56,978 nucleotides of DNA from CAZUTO01 sp964623085 (GCA_964623085.1 CAZUTO010000013.1:1-56978); one strand, 5' to 3'; positions 44,976-53,805 are shown, counted from the first letter of the stretch. A program made the numbers and translations. Notes: generated by a model from the sequence alone, not told the origin.

Positions 44976-46082
44976 TTAGCAGGCTGTGGGGATGGGGATG
45001 ATGACCGCAAACTTAGTGTTTCCCGGCTCGCTAGTGCACTGAATTAGCCCCTGGTGATTGTTGATAATCGACTGTGCAATCGCCAATCCCAGCCCCGTGC
45101 CTTGATCTCGACCCGTTATCATGGGAAGAAAAATCTCTTCTATTCTGTCAGCGGGAATTCCCGGTCCGTTATCTTGAAAGCTGATTTGTGCCACAAGAGG
45201 ATGAATGTTTGAACCAATGGTGAATCTGCGTTGCACGCGCGTACGCACCCTTAGTGTTGGACCCTCGGTATCTGATTCTTGCAGCGCCTGAATGGCGTTT
45301 TGAGCAATGTTGAGCATCGCTTGTATTAAATGGTCGTAGTCGCCTTGAATATCTGGGAGGCTAGGGTCGTAGTCAGTAACTAGCTCTATGTTGTCACTGC
45401 TTTCAGCGGAGATAAGTGCGACCACTCGGTCAAGAACAAGGTGAATGTTTAGCGGCTCCATCTCCATGCGTTGGTTTGGCCCCAGCAAACGATCTACAAG
45501 ACCTTTAAGGCGACCAACCTCGTCAGTAATAACCTGGGTGTATTCTTTGAGTTCAGGATCTTGAAGCTCGGCATGTAGAAGTTGCGCCGCGCCGCCTATA
45601 CCACCGAGTGGATTCTTCACCTCGTGCGCGAGTCCACGCACTACTTGCCGTGTTTTATCATGGCTTGCAAGAATCGCTTCTTCACGACTGATTCTTATCA
45701 GGCGGTTTATTTCTTGAATTTCGAATACAAATTTTGAGGCATCATTGATAGCAATAGGAGTCAGGCTGAAATCGATCACTAGTTTTTTTTCGGGCTCAGG
45801 GTAGATAACAGCCTCCCGCTGAACAAAAGGGTTTCTGTCTTGGATCGCGTTCAAAATTGCGTTTCTATCGCGCTCATCGCTCGACAACACTTTTGATAAA
45901 TCTTGCCCTTTAGCCTTGAGCGTGCTCGCACCCAAGATCGTTTCCGCTGCCTGATTCAAATACTCGATACGGCAAGATTCATCGACCAACACAACCGCTG
46001 TGCTAAGCGATTCCAGTAGTTTGTAGCAGAGATCGGATATATCTGTTGGCATATCTGTTGCGAGGGGTTTCACTGACCCCAT
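44976..46082 (-). CDS. glnL: Nitrogen sensor kinase/phosphatase NtrB
   Basis: 368 aa, soluble. PAS domain (residues about 18-125), then the H-box with H153 in GLAHEVKNPLGGIGGAAQLL, the NtrB hallmark, and an ATPase domain with N, G1 (DNGPGIP) and G2 (GTGLGLAI) boxes. PII proteins normally set its kinase/phosphatase balance. Transcribed with ntrC. Confidence 0.95.
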   Translation of the reverse strand: MGSVKPLATDMPTDISDLCYKLLESLSTAVVLVDESCRIEYLNQAAETILGASTLKAKGQDLSKVLSSDERDRNAILNAIQDRNPFVQREAVIYPEPEKKLVIDFSLTPIAINDASKFVFEIQEINRLIRISREEAILASHDKTRQVVRGLAHEVKNPLGGIGGAAQLLHAELQDPELKEYTQVITDEVGRLKGLVDRLLGPNQRMEMEPLNIHLVLDRVVALISAESSDNIELVTDYDPSLPDIQGDYDHLIQAMLNIAQNAIQALQESDTEGPTLRVRTRVQRRFTIGSNIHPLVAQISFQDNGPGIPADRIEEIFLPMITGRDQGTGLGLAIAQSIINNHQGLIQCTSEPGNTKFAVIIPIPTAC

Positions 46083-46158
46083 TGATCTAGTTAAAAAGGC
46101 GTACCTTGGTTCTGCTCTAGCAGATGATTAGGGAGAATTGAGTGCCTACATAGTAGTA

Positions 46159-46174
46159 AGCAAGATACGCGCCA
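46159..46174 (-). promoter_or_regulatory. Sigma-54 promoter of the ntrBC operon
   Basis: Minus strand TGGCGCG-TATC-TTGCT fits the -24/-12 consensus (TGGCACG-N4-TTGCW) with one mismatch and the obligatory GG-N10-GC spacing. Transcription would start near 46148, 66 bases ahead of the ntrB ATG. Confidence 0.8.
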
Positions 46175-46245
46175 GAAAAATAGATTTCTCGGAGATAGCC
46201 AAAACGCCCTATATCGAGTCTTTCTGGCGACTTAATTTGTGATAG

Positions 46246-46294
46246 TGCACTTATATAGCGCGTATTACAAATCAATGTGCACTAATGAGGTGCG
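46246..46294. promoter_or_regulatory. Two NtrC-type enhancer sites
   Basis: The 17-mer at 46278-46294 (TGCAC-T-AATGA-G-GTGCG) matches 10 of the 12 fixed positions of TGCACC-N5-GGTGCA; a weaker copy at 46246-46262 matches 8. They lie about 100 and 130-145 bases upstream of the predicted sigma-54 start, the usual enhancer distance, and 32 bases apart, about three helical turns. The rest of the 46083-46392 gap holds no gene. Confidence 0.7.
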
Positions 46295-46376
46295 CATCGG
46301 CAAATATTAGGCGATATGCAGGTTATAAAAAAACAGACAAGAAAAAGAATGCAGGCAGCGCGACTACCTATTCAGC

Positions 46377-46458
46377 CTATCAGAAGCAGCGTTTACCGCC
46401 CTCGAACGAAAGCGCGTTGGACATAAACAACTCGGCTATCAGAAGCAGCGCTTACCGC
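46377..46458. repeat. Near-perfect 23-base direct repeat at the 3' end of the DUF4124 gene
   Basis: The sequence starting ctatcagaagcagcg occurs at 46377-46399 and 46436-46458 with a single difference, 59 bases apart. The first copy contains the stop codon of the DUF4124 gene and the second lies in its last 25 codons, in another reading frame. Confidence 0.7.
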
Positions 46459-46911
46459 GTCATCGGTGACAACTTGCAGCTGAAGCTGATATTCTCCCCG
46501 GACAAGACTACTGATTACCCAAGATAAAGTCTTGCTATCACCACCATACACTTCGCCGTTGACGAGCAGTTGCGCGTACTCGTTCTCGAGCAAGTCTCGG
46601 CTGAGTCCGCCAGATACAGAAAAGCTTTGTTCACCTGGAGTCACAACGTGTTCGTTCGCAGGCGATGAAATCCAAGCTTCAATAGGGCCTGGGCCCGCAG
46701 CGGGGATCGGGCTGACTCGCACACGAGGTATCACCGCAGGTTGAACATTAATAGCGGGAAGCTCAATGGCTTCGCTATTATCAGACTGAATTTCATCCGA
46801 ATATTGAACATTGCCGTCTTCGTCGACTGTTTTATAGACATCTGCGCCCATAGCCTGAAACGATAGGCCAAACCCCATCGCCAATATGATGTGAACAAAT
46901 AATCTAGACAT
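46393..46911 (-). CDS. DUF4124-domain periplasmic protein
   Basis: 172 aa. Signal peptide (residues 1-22, cleavage after SFQAMGA), then the DUF4124 motif DVYKTVDEDGNVQYSDE. The C-terminal part (about 75-165) looks like a beta-sandwich domain that would bind or present a surface. Proteins of this type are commonly encoded between glnA and ntrBC in gammaproteobacteria; here the adjoining glnA is missing. Function unknown. Confidence 0.85.
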   Translation of the reverse strand: MSRLFVHIILAMGFGLSFQAMGADVYKTVDEDGNVQYSDEIQSDNSEAIELPAINVQPAVIPRVRVSPIPAAGPGPIEAWISSPANEHVVTPGEQSFSVSGGLSRDLLENEYAQLLVNGEVYGGDSKTLSWVISSLVRGEYQLQLQVVTDDAVSAASDSRVVYVQRAFVRGR

Positions 46912-47251
46912 GCTGTACTCCTAACGAATAACTAAACGTCGCACTTCGCGCTGTAAAGTAACCATAGCAAAACTTCGACCAATAGGAGGGTGCTAAGTTG
47001 CTTCATCGCACCAATTTACTAGCCGTTTGTCCTGAAAAACGGCGTGAAACCGCTATTTGTCTAATGAAAAAGCGAATATTTAGATTAGTAAATAAGAGTA
47101 ACAAAGGTCTGAAAATGGCCGCTATATCATGCTGGAGCTAGCGTTCAACGGGTCTGCTTAGGCTATTAATCTGGGCTATAATTGCCCTTTACCAATACGT
47201 CTAGCGCAGCCGTGCGGGCGACCCCAAAGCGAAGACGCTATAACCGACCCT
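46912..47251. other. 340-base gap between DUF4124 gene and thiI: promoter region, no gene seen
   Basis: A TATAAT hexamer at 47177-47182 could be the -10 of thiI, although no good -35 precedes it. An inverted repeat ggtgc/gcacc (46989-46993 with 47008-47012) and a hairpin ccgttt/aaacgg (47023-47028 with 47037-47042) are visible. This is where many relatives carry glnA, but I find no trace of it. Confidence 0.4.
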
Positions 47252-48700
47252 ATGCATTTTATCGTCAAATTTTTTCCAGAGATGATTGTTAAAAGCCCCC
47301 CTGTGCGCAAGCGCATGGCAAGAAGGCTGAAACAAAATGTTCAGCGCGTATTAAAGGGTGTAGATCCGTCTCTCAAGGTTATTCAGGATTGGGAGAAAAT
47401 AGAGGTTATTGTCGAAGGGGAAGATAACGACGTTCGCGATGAACTTATACAACGTTTGTCGCGAACCCCTGGAATCGTGAAATTCCACGAGGTGGTAGCG
47501 GCAGAATTTATCGATGTAGACCAAGCAGCTCGGTTTGCCTATAGCCATATTGGCGATAAGTTAGAAGGCAAAACCTTTTGCGTGAGGGTCAAGCGCCACG
47601 GCAACCATGATTTTGGTTCCACCGATGCAGAGCGCCTGATTGGAAGCTACCTGATGCTAAACGCAAATCCATTGGGGGTAAAACTCAAGCAACCGGATGT
47701 GCAAGTCAGCCTTGAGATCAAACACGATCAACTGTTCTTGTTGGGCGAAGAATGGCTAGGGTTAGGCGGATATCCACTGGGCGAACAAGACGCCGTTTTG
47801 TCACTGATCTCCGGTGGGTTTGATTCATCGGTGGCGAGCTACTTAACGACGCGACGCGGCTTAATCACCCACTACCTGTTCTTCAATCTTGGCGGGCGAG
47901 CCCACGAGATTGGTGTAAAAGAGGTGGCGCACTATCTGTGGGAGCGATATTCCCAGTCACACCCTGTGTCCTTCATCACTGTTCCGTTTGAACCCGTTGT
48001 CGCAGAGATTTTGCAGAACATCCCAAAGAGTTATATGGGTGTGGCGTTAAAGCGCATGATGTATCGAGCGGCTGATCGTTTGGCAAAAAATTATGGCTAT
48101 CCTGCGCTGGTGCTGGGTGAAGCAGTAGGGCAGGTCTCGAGCCAAACGCTTGCTAATCTGAGAGTGATTGATTCGGTGACCGACGCACTCATATTGCGGC
48201 CACTGGCGACGGCAAATAAAAATGAGATTGTCGAAATATCCAGACAGATCGGTACAGAGGCTTTCGCGGCTGCTATGCCGGAATACTGTGGGGTGATTTC
48301 CTCGCACCCAACCACCAATGCCCGAGCGCATATCATTGAAGATGCAGAGGCCTCATTTGATTTCAGCATTGTAGATCGAGCCATTGAACAACACGTTCGC
48401 GAAGATATTCGAGATGTCCTAAAGACAGCACGAGCTATTCCGGTGGATACATACGACCAGCCAAAAGTGGGTGCGACGATTGTCGATGTTCGCCACCCCG
48501 ACGAGGTCATGAAGCAGCCGTTGGTTATCGATGGGCAGTCAGTCGAGGAGATTCCGTATTTTCGTATTCAAAAAGACTTTGCGGAAATGAACCCTAAAAC
48601 TACCTATTTATTGTATTGCGACCGAGGAGTGATGAGCCGCTTACACGCGGAGTTGCTGATCGATAGTGGCTACTCAAATGTGGCTGTTTATCGCCCCTAA
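47252..48700 (+). CDS. thiI: tRNA 4-thiouridine synthase ThiI
   Basis: 482 aa. N-terminal ferredoxin-like and THUMP domains, the PP-loop SGGFDSSVAS for adenylation, and a C-terminal rhodanese domain whose persulfide cysteine is C456 (LLYCDRGVMSRL), the same number as in E. coli. It makes s4U8 in tRNA and delivers sulfur for thiamine. Its end overlaps the convergent SDR gene by four bases. Confidence 0.96.
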   Translation: MHFIVKFFPEMIVKSPPVRKRMARRLKQNVQRVLKGVDPSLKVIQDWEKIEVIVEGEDNDVRDELIQRLSRTPGIVKFHEVVAAEFIDVDQAARFAYSHIGDKLEGKTFCVRVKRHGNHDFGSTDAERLIGSYLMLNANPLGVKLKQPDVQVSLEIKHDQLFLLGEEWLGLGGYPLGEQDAVLSLISGGFDSSVASYLTTRRGLITHYLFFNLGGRAHEIGVKEVAHYLWERYSQSHPVSFITVPFEPVVAEILQNIPKSYMGVALKRMMYRAADRLAKNYGYPALVLGEAVGQVSSQTLANLRVIDSVTDALILRPLATANKNEIVEISRQIGTEAFAAAMPEYCGVISSHPTTNARAHIIEDAEASFDFSIVDRAIEQHVREDIRDVLKTARAIPVDTYDQPKVGATIVDVRHPDEVMKQPLVIDGQSVEEIPYFRIQKDFAEMNPKTTYLLYCDRGVMSRLHAELLIDSGYSNVAVYRP

Positions 48701-49563
48701 TTCTCTGGGTTAATCAGCGCGGAAAACCCCTCTTTGTAGCTGGGGTACAAGTACTCATAACCTAATTCCATAAGGCGTGTGTTGCTGCATCGCTTACCGG
48801 TTTGCTCTGTTTCGGATGCACTCTTATCGTCGCCACTGTTATGCGTCATTGAACTAAGTCTTTCACCTTTAAGTAGTGCCGCGATGTAGTTCTGAACAGT
48901 CCATCTAGTCACACACTGGTTGTCAGTGCCAATAAGCGTGCTCGGTAAGGTGTCCGTATTCTGCTGGATAAGAAAATCCAAGATGCTTGCGCAGTCGTCG
49001 GCGTGAATCCGGTTAGTCCAGTGCGTGGGTGTCTGCGGTGCTATTCGCCCGTCTTTCACTGAGCTGATGATGCGATGCCGGCCCGGCCCATAGATGCCAG
49101 TAAAGCGTAGATTGCAGTGTTGGATGGGTAATGAGTTGATGACTTGCTCTGCTTCCAACAACACTTTTGCTGTCGCGGAGCGCGGTTCGCAATGGCTCGA
49201 TTCGTCGACCACTTCGCCGTTATTTTGTCCGTATACACTGGTGCTAGATACATAGATTACGCGGCTGTCCGTCGTCATGTCAGAGGCGATTGTCGCCAGC
49301 GCCTGAGTGCATGCAAGGTAGGTATTTCTGTAACCGTCTTCTGAATAATCATCGGGTGTCAGTGTCACCACGATATCGCAGGAACCGCCAGCCAATAGTG
49401 TTTTTAATGTCTCGGCGTTGGTGACGTCACCGCAGATGATTTCGGTCAAGCGACTGTCGTTAGTGCAGCTAGGAGTTCGCCTTACCGCGAACACAGATCG
49501 GCCGCGTTGCTCGGCTAGTTTTGCGAGGCGTTGAGCAATATCGCCATATCCGAGCAGCACCAT
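48697..49563 (-). CDS. NAD-dependent epimerase/SDR-family oxidoreductase (YeeZ-like)
   Basis: 288 aa. N-terminal Rossmann nucleotide site in a variant form (VLLGYGDIAQRLAKLA), then an extended-SDR body with YVSSTSVYGQNNGEVVDE, where Tyr and Ser are usable, and FTGIYGPGR. This pattern is that of the YeeZ group, substrate unknown. Convergent with thiI, divergent from oxyR. Confidence 0.82.
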   Translation of the reverse strand: MVLLGYGDIAQRLAKLAEQRGRSVFAVRRTPSCTNDSRLTEIICGDVTNAETLKTLLAGGSCDIVVTLTPDDYSEDGYRNTYLACTQALATIASDMTTDSRVIYVSSTSVYGQNNGEVVDESSHCEPRSATAKVLLEAEQVINSLPIQHCNLRFTGIYGPGRHRIISSVKDGRIAPQTPTHWTNRIHADDCASILDFLIQQNTDTLPSTLIGTDNQCVTRWTVQNYIAALLKGERLSSMTHNSGDDKSASETEQTGKRCSNTRLMELGYEYLYPSYKEGFSALINPEN

Positions 49564-49679
49564 TTTCCGGTTTGTCGATTTTTCGAAATGAGTGATTTTT
49601 GTCTCCCAATACCTAATTAAAGCTGATAGAGTTTATAAATTAAGACGTTAAAAATGGCAGTTCTAAACTATCGCCGGCG

Positions 49680-49715
49680 CTATTGCTGGCACTATCACTA
49701 GCACCATTACTGGCA
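49680..49715. repeat. Three imperfect 12-base tandem repeats just upstream of oxyR
   Basis: Units ctattgctggca, ctatcactagca and ccattactggca follow without gaps and end eight bases before the oxyR ATG. They sit where the ribosome-binding site or an operator would be. No good Shine-Dalgarno sequence is visible for oxyR. Confidence 0.6.
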
Positions 49716-49723
49716 ACACGCAT

Positions 49724-50632
49724 ATGACGCTAACAGAGCTAAGATATATTGTCATGCTAGAGAAAGAACAGCACTTTGGCCGAGCCGCCGAGCGTTGTTT
49801 TGTTAGCCAGCCTACACTAAGTATCGCGGTAAAGAAGCTAGAAGATGAGTTAGGTATTGCGATTTTTGAGCGCACAAAGACGCGGGTAAGGCCGACGCCC
49901 ATTGGCGAAAAAATTGTCAGCCAGGCGCAGCATATCCTCGAACAGTCCACGACCATTAAGGACATTGCCAGTGAAGGGAAGGACCAGCTTATTAGCCCGC
50001 TTTCGGTTGGGTCGATATTTACCATTGGCCCTTATCTGTTTCCGCGCTTAATTCCCAAACTTCAGAAAGCCGCGCCGGAGATGCCACTGATCATTGAAGA
50101 GGGCTATACCTCAAGCGTGCGTCATCGCCTGCGTAACGGCGAGCTCGATGTCATCATTATTTCTTTGCCTTTTACTGAGCCAGATGTTGTCACCCAGGTT
50201 GTGTATGAAGAACCCTTGGTCGTATTGATGCCGAAAAGTCATCGGTTGGCGAAAAACAAAAAGATCGATCCTGTGCAGTTGGATGAGGAGAATGTGCTGT
50301 TGCTTGGTGACGGCCACTGCCTTCGCGATAAAATTTTGGACAGCTGCCCAGGCCTGCGCACCTCGGTTCAGGCGAACAGCTCGCAAGTTAGAACGGCGGC
50401 GGAAGGAAGCTCATTGGAAACATTGCGTCATATGGTGGCTACTGGTCTTGGCATCACCGTACTGCCTTCTTCTGCAACCATGCCTTCGGCATACAATGAT
50501 CTTGTCACCATCCCATTCAAAAAGCCGGTGCCAAACCGAAGTGTGGCTTTGGCGTGGCGAGCGAGCTTCCCGCGACACAAAGCCATAGACGCATTGCGTG
50601 AATCCATTCAGAAATGCGGCATCACGTTTTAG
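49724..50632 (+). CDS. oxyR: Hydrogen peroxide-sensing regulator OxyR
   Basis: 302 aa, LysR family. HTH AAERCFVSQPTLSIAVKKLE. The peroxide-sensing cysteines are C199 and C208 (GHCLRDKILDSC), the exact E. coli numbering, so it should be redox-active. It activates catalase and peroxidase genes. Next to recG, as in Pseudomonas. Confidence 0.95.
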   Translation: MTLTELRYIVMLEKEQHFGRAAERCFVSQPTLSIAVKKLEDELGIAIFERTKTRVRPTPIGEKIVSQAQHILEQSTTIKDIASEGKDQLISPLSVGSIFTIGPYLFPRLIPKLQKAAPEMPLIIEEGYTSSVRHRLRNGELDVIIISLPFTEPDVVTQVVYEEPLVVLMPKSHRLAKNKKIDPVQLDEENVLLLGDGHCLRDKILDSCPGLRTSVQANSSQVRTAAEGSSLETLRHMVATGLGITVLPSSATMPSAYNDLVTIPFKKPVPNRSVALAWRASFPRHKAIDALRESIQKCGITF

Positions 50633-50689
50633 CGCCTTAGTTATGTCGCGAGGTAGCGCACCATAGATGCTTCGAGTTCAGATGATCGC

Positions 50690-52789
50690 CTGAGTAACAT
50701 CCCGCTTCAGGCGCTCAAAGGTGTGGGGCCAGCGATTGCAAAGAACCTCGCTAAAATTGGGCTGGTTAACTTTCAAGATTTACTCTTCCATCTTCCGCTT
50801 CGCTATCAGGATCGAACCAGAATTACGCCGATCGGCGGGCTGACGCCCGGAGTCGAGGTGGTGCTTGAGGCCGAAGTGGTCTTAGCAGATATTGCCTTTG
50901 GGCGCCGTCGCAGCCTGATGGTGAAAGTAGCGGATACCACAGGCGTGACCACGCTGCGTTTCTTCCATTTTTCTCAAGCACAGAAAAACAATTACGCGAA
51001 GGGTAAGCGTCTGCGTATCTATGGCGAAGTTAGGCCGGGCCGAGCGGGTCTGGAACTGTTTCACCCAGAGGTATCCTTTATTGGTGACAACGCGCCGCCC
51101 TTATCGGATCGGCTTACACCCATTTACCCAGCCACAGAAGGCGTATCCCAGCAGCGGTTGCGCTCGATGATCATCGCTGTACTGGATCGGCTAAACCCAG
51201 CGAGCATCAATGAGTTGGTTCCGGAGGAATACCGTTTTGCCAATACCGGTGGAACGCTTGCCGATGCACTTCACTACTTGCACCAGCCGCCGCGCGAGGC
51301 ACAGTTAGATAAGCTGGCTGCGGGTGAGCATCCCTTTCAACAGCACCTAGCCTATGAAGAACTGCTGGCGCATCAAATTAGTATGCAGCAACTGCGGTTG
51401 CGCAATGCGCGCTTTGAGGCGCAGCCACTAATCCAGTCAAAAGAAGCAGAAGCCGATTTGCTTAATGCCTTTGGGTTTCAGCTTACTAGTGCACAAGAGC
51501 GAGTTGCGCAGGAGGTAAGTGCAGATCTCGCTCGCACCACCCCTATGATGCGCTTAGTGCAAGGGGATGTAGGTTCAGGAAAAACTGTGATCGCCGCGCT
51601 TGCTATGTTGCAGGCGGTAGCCAGCGGGAATCAGGCGGCACTCATGTGTCCAACAGAAATTCTCGCTGAGCAGCATAGGGATAATCTACAAAATTGGTTT
51701 GAACCTCTTGGTATTAAGGTCGTGTATTTATCCGGTCGTACCAAAGGTAAAGGCCGCGAAGCCGTATTAGAACTGTTTAAAAATGGGCAAGCGCAAGTGG
51801 TCATTGGTACTCACGCGCTATTCCAGAGCGATGTTCAATTTAAGCAGCTCGCACTGGTCGTCATTGATGAGCAGCACCGCTTCGGTGTGAATCAGCGGCT
51901 GGCGTTGCAGTTCAAAGGCAGTGATGAGGGCAGTGAAAGCAAGAGCGATAGCGCTGGTAATAGTAAAAGACCGCACCAACTCATCATGACAGCCACACCC
52001 ATTCCAAGAACATTGGCCATGAGTCACTACAGCAATTTAGATACCTCTGTAATTGACGAGCTGCCTCCCGGCAGAAAACCGATTGAAACCGTCGCCGTCG
52101 CCAATGTTCGCCGAGCCGAAGTCATTGAACGAGTGCGCGCAGCCTGTGCACAGGGGCGGCAAGTGTATTGGGTGTGTACGTTGATAGAAGAATCCGACGT
52201 GCTGCAAGCGCAGGCTGCGGAAGCAACCCTAGATGAACTGCGGTTGGCATTGCCCGAGTTTAAAGTCGGCCTCGTGCACGGGCGGCTAAAAGGTCAGGAA
52301 AAAGCCGAGGTCATGCAGGCGTTTAAAGCCGGACAGCTGCACCTGCTTGTCGCCACTACCGTTATCGAGGTGGGCGTGGATGTCCCCAATGCCAGCCTGA
52401 TGATTATCGAAAACCCAGAGCGATTAGGGCTAGCGCAACTTCATCAACTGCGTGGCAGAGTCGGACGCGGTGCGGCCGAATCCCACTGCGTATTAATGTA
52501 TGACGCCCCGCTTGGCGAAAATAGCACTCAGCGAATTAATGCAATGCGGCAGACCAATGACGGCTTTGAAATTGCAGAGATTGATCTAAAACTGCGCGGC
52601 CCCGGCGAGCTGCTTGGCGCGCGCCAAGCGGGTGATATTGCCTTTCATATGGCGGATCTACTGCGTGATCAGCAGCTATTAACAAAGGCGCAGCGAATCG
52701 CAGGTGACATGCTTGTGAACTACCCAAGCGAGTCTCAAGCGCTTATCGACAGGTGGATACCGCAGGCGCTGCAATATTCCCAAGCCTAA
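50690..52789 (+). CDS. recG: ATP-dependent DNA helicase RecG, apparent CTG start
   Basis: 699 aa if translation begins at CTG 50690, which yields (M)SNIPLQALKGVGPAIAKNL, in register with other RecG N-termini. The first conventional start, GTG 50723, would remove the conserved LKGVG. No ATG, GTG or TTG exists in frame between the TAG at 50654 and 50723. An out-of-frame nine-codon frame (ATG 50667) ends in a TGA that overlaps the CTG. Wedge domain, Walker A GDVGSGKT, DEQH box and helicase motif VI (QLRGRVGRG) are intact. It reverses stalled forks. Confidence 0.93.
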   Translation: MSNIPLQALKGVGPAIAKNLAKIGLVNFQDLLFHLPLRYQDRTRITPIGGLTPGVEVVLEAEVVLADIAFGRRRSLMVKVADTTGVTTLRFFHFSQAQKNNYAKGKRLRIYGEVRPGRAGLELFHPEVSFIGDNAPPLSDRLTPIYPATEGVSQQRLRSMIIAVLDRLNPASINELVPEEYRFANTGGTLADALHYLHQPPREAQLDKLAAGEHPFQQHLAYEELLAHQISMQQLRLRNARFEAQPLIQSKEAEADLLNAFGFQLTSAQERVAQEVSADLARTTPMMRLVQGDVGSGKTVIAALAMLQAVASGNQAALMCPTEILAEQHRDNLQNWFEPLGIKVVYLSGRTKGKGREAVLELFKNGQAQVVIGTHALFQSDVQFKQLALVVIDEQHRFGVNQRLALQFKGSDEGSESKSDSAGNSKRPHQLIMTATPIPRTLAMSHYSNLDTSVIDELPPGRKPIETVAVANVRRAEVIERVRAACAQGRQVYWVCTLIEESDVLQAQAAEATLDELRLALPEFKVGLVHGRLKGQEKAEVMQAFKAGQLHLLVATTVIEVGVDVPNASLMIIENPERLGLAQLHQLRGRVGRGAAESHCVLMYDAPLGENSTQRINAMRQTNDGFEIAEIDLKLRGPGELLGARQAGDIAFHMADLLRDQQLLTKAQRIAGDMLVNYPSESQALIDRWIPQALQYSQA

Positions 52790-52940
52790 GTATGTAAGTA
52801 CTAACTTTCTAACCTAAAGCACAGAAAGCTAAGGATTGTGTCAACAATACGGTTTTTTCATGGACGGGCAGACTTAGTTGCTCGCATGACGGATCTGTGA
52901 AATATTGTCAGCAGTATTAATTAGATTCATTGGGGGGAAC

Positions 52941-53792
52941 ATGAACAAATCAATATTTAAATTAGGTGCAACCTTTTCGTTGCTTGCTTCCGTTGCGTTT
53001 AGCACGAGCGCTATAGCGCAAGATGCCGGTGATATGGGTGGTGATATGGCCGGCGGCATGGGTGGTGGCATGGGTGGNNNNNNNNNNNNNNNNNNNNNNN
53101 NNNNNNNNNNNNNNNNNNNNNNNNNNNNNNNNNNNNNNNNNNNNNNNNNNNNNNNNNNNNNNNNNNNNNNNNNNNNNGGCGGCATGGGCGGCCAACAGCC
53201 AGCAGAGGCCTTGCCACTCGGATTTTTTATCACCAGTGAAGGTACTGGAAACGGTGCAGATTTAGGTGGTTTGGCAGGTGCGGATGCACATTGCCAACAA
53301 TTGGCCGAAGCTGTTGGCGCAGGTGATCGTGAATGGCGCGCATTTCTCAGCACTCAGGCAGACGGAAACACACCGGCTGTAAACGCCATTGAGCGCATTG
53401 GCTCAGGCCCTTGGGCAAACGTTAATGGTGTGACCATTGGGGCGAATGTCGAGGGATTGTTATACGATAACTCCAATATCAACTACGAGTACGCGCTAAC
53501 CGAGAAGGGCGAAAAGGTTGGTTCAAGAGCAATGGGCGATGACGTAGTAAAGCATGACATCCTTACAGGATCGACGCTTCAAGGCATGGCTTATCCTGCT
53601 GGTGAAGATAAGACCTGCAACAACTGGACAAGCAGTGGTGAAGGTACCGCGGCAGTAGGTCATTCAGACCGCCATCGTGGTACAACCCCTGGAAGCCCTT
53701 GGACGTCAGCGCATGACTCTGCCGGCTGTAGCCAAGAGCAACTGCAAAGCACAGGTGGTGATGGAATGTTCTATTGCTTCGCAGCAGACTAG
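52941..53792 (+). CDS. Secreted protein with Gly/Met-rich repeat and endostatin-like domain (contains assembly gap)
   Basis: Start ATG 52941 behind GGGGGG; an earlier in-frame ATG (52905) would spoil the signal peptide (IFKLGATFSLLASVAFSTSA, cleavage before QDAG). A repeat of Gly-Gly-Met/Asp-Met units follows, interrupted by the N run, then a domain of about 190 residues: GFFITSEGTGNGADLGGLAG, ADAHCQQLAEA, REWRAFLST, with four Cys likely forming two disulfides. This resembles the endostatin/C-type-lectin-like domain seen in bacterial surface proteins. Ligand unknown. Own terminator, so monocistronic. Confidence 0.8.
   Translation: MNKSIFKLGATFSLLASVAFSTSAIAQDAGDMGGDMAGGMGGGMGXXXXXXXXXXXXXXXXXXXXXXXXXXXXXXXXXXGGMGGQQPAEALPLGFFITSEGTGNGADLGGLAGADAHCQQLAEAVGAGDREWRAFLSTQADGNTPAVNAIERIGSGPWANVNGVTIGANVEGLLYDNSNINYEYALTEKGEKVGSRAMGDDVVKHDILTGSTLQGMAYPAGEDKTCNNWTSSGEGTAAVGHSDRHRGTTPGSPWTSAHDSAGCSQEQLQSTGGDGMFYCFAAD
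53078..53177. other. Assembly gap (100 N)
   Basis: Exactly 100 undetermined bases inside the Gly/Met repeat of the endostatin-like gene. The round size suggests a placeholder of unknown real length; the frames on both sides happen to agree. Confidence 0.98.
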
Positions 53793-53805
53793 ATCCTTCT
53801 AATAC

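Noticed and set aside
46989..47012. ggtgc/gcacc repeat upstream of thiI, considered as an NtrC site.
   Set aside because: The half-sites are in the outward orientation with a 14-base spacer, unlike TGCACC-N5-GGTGCA.
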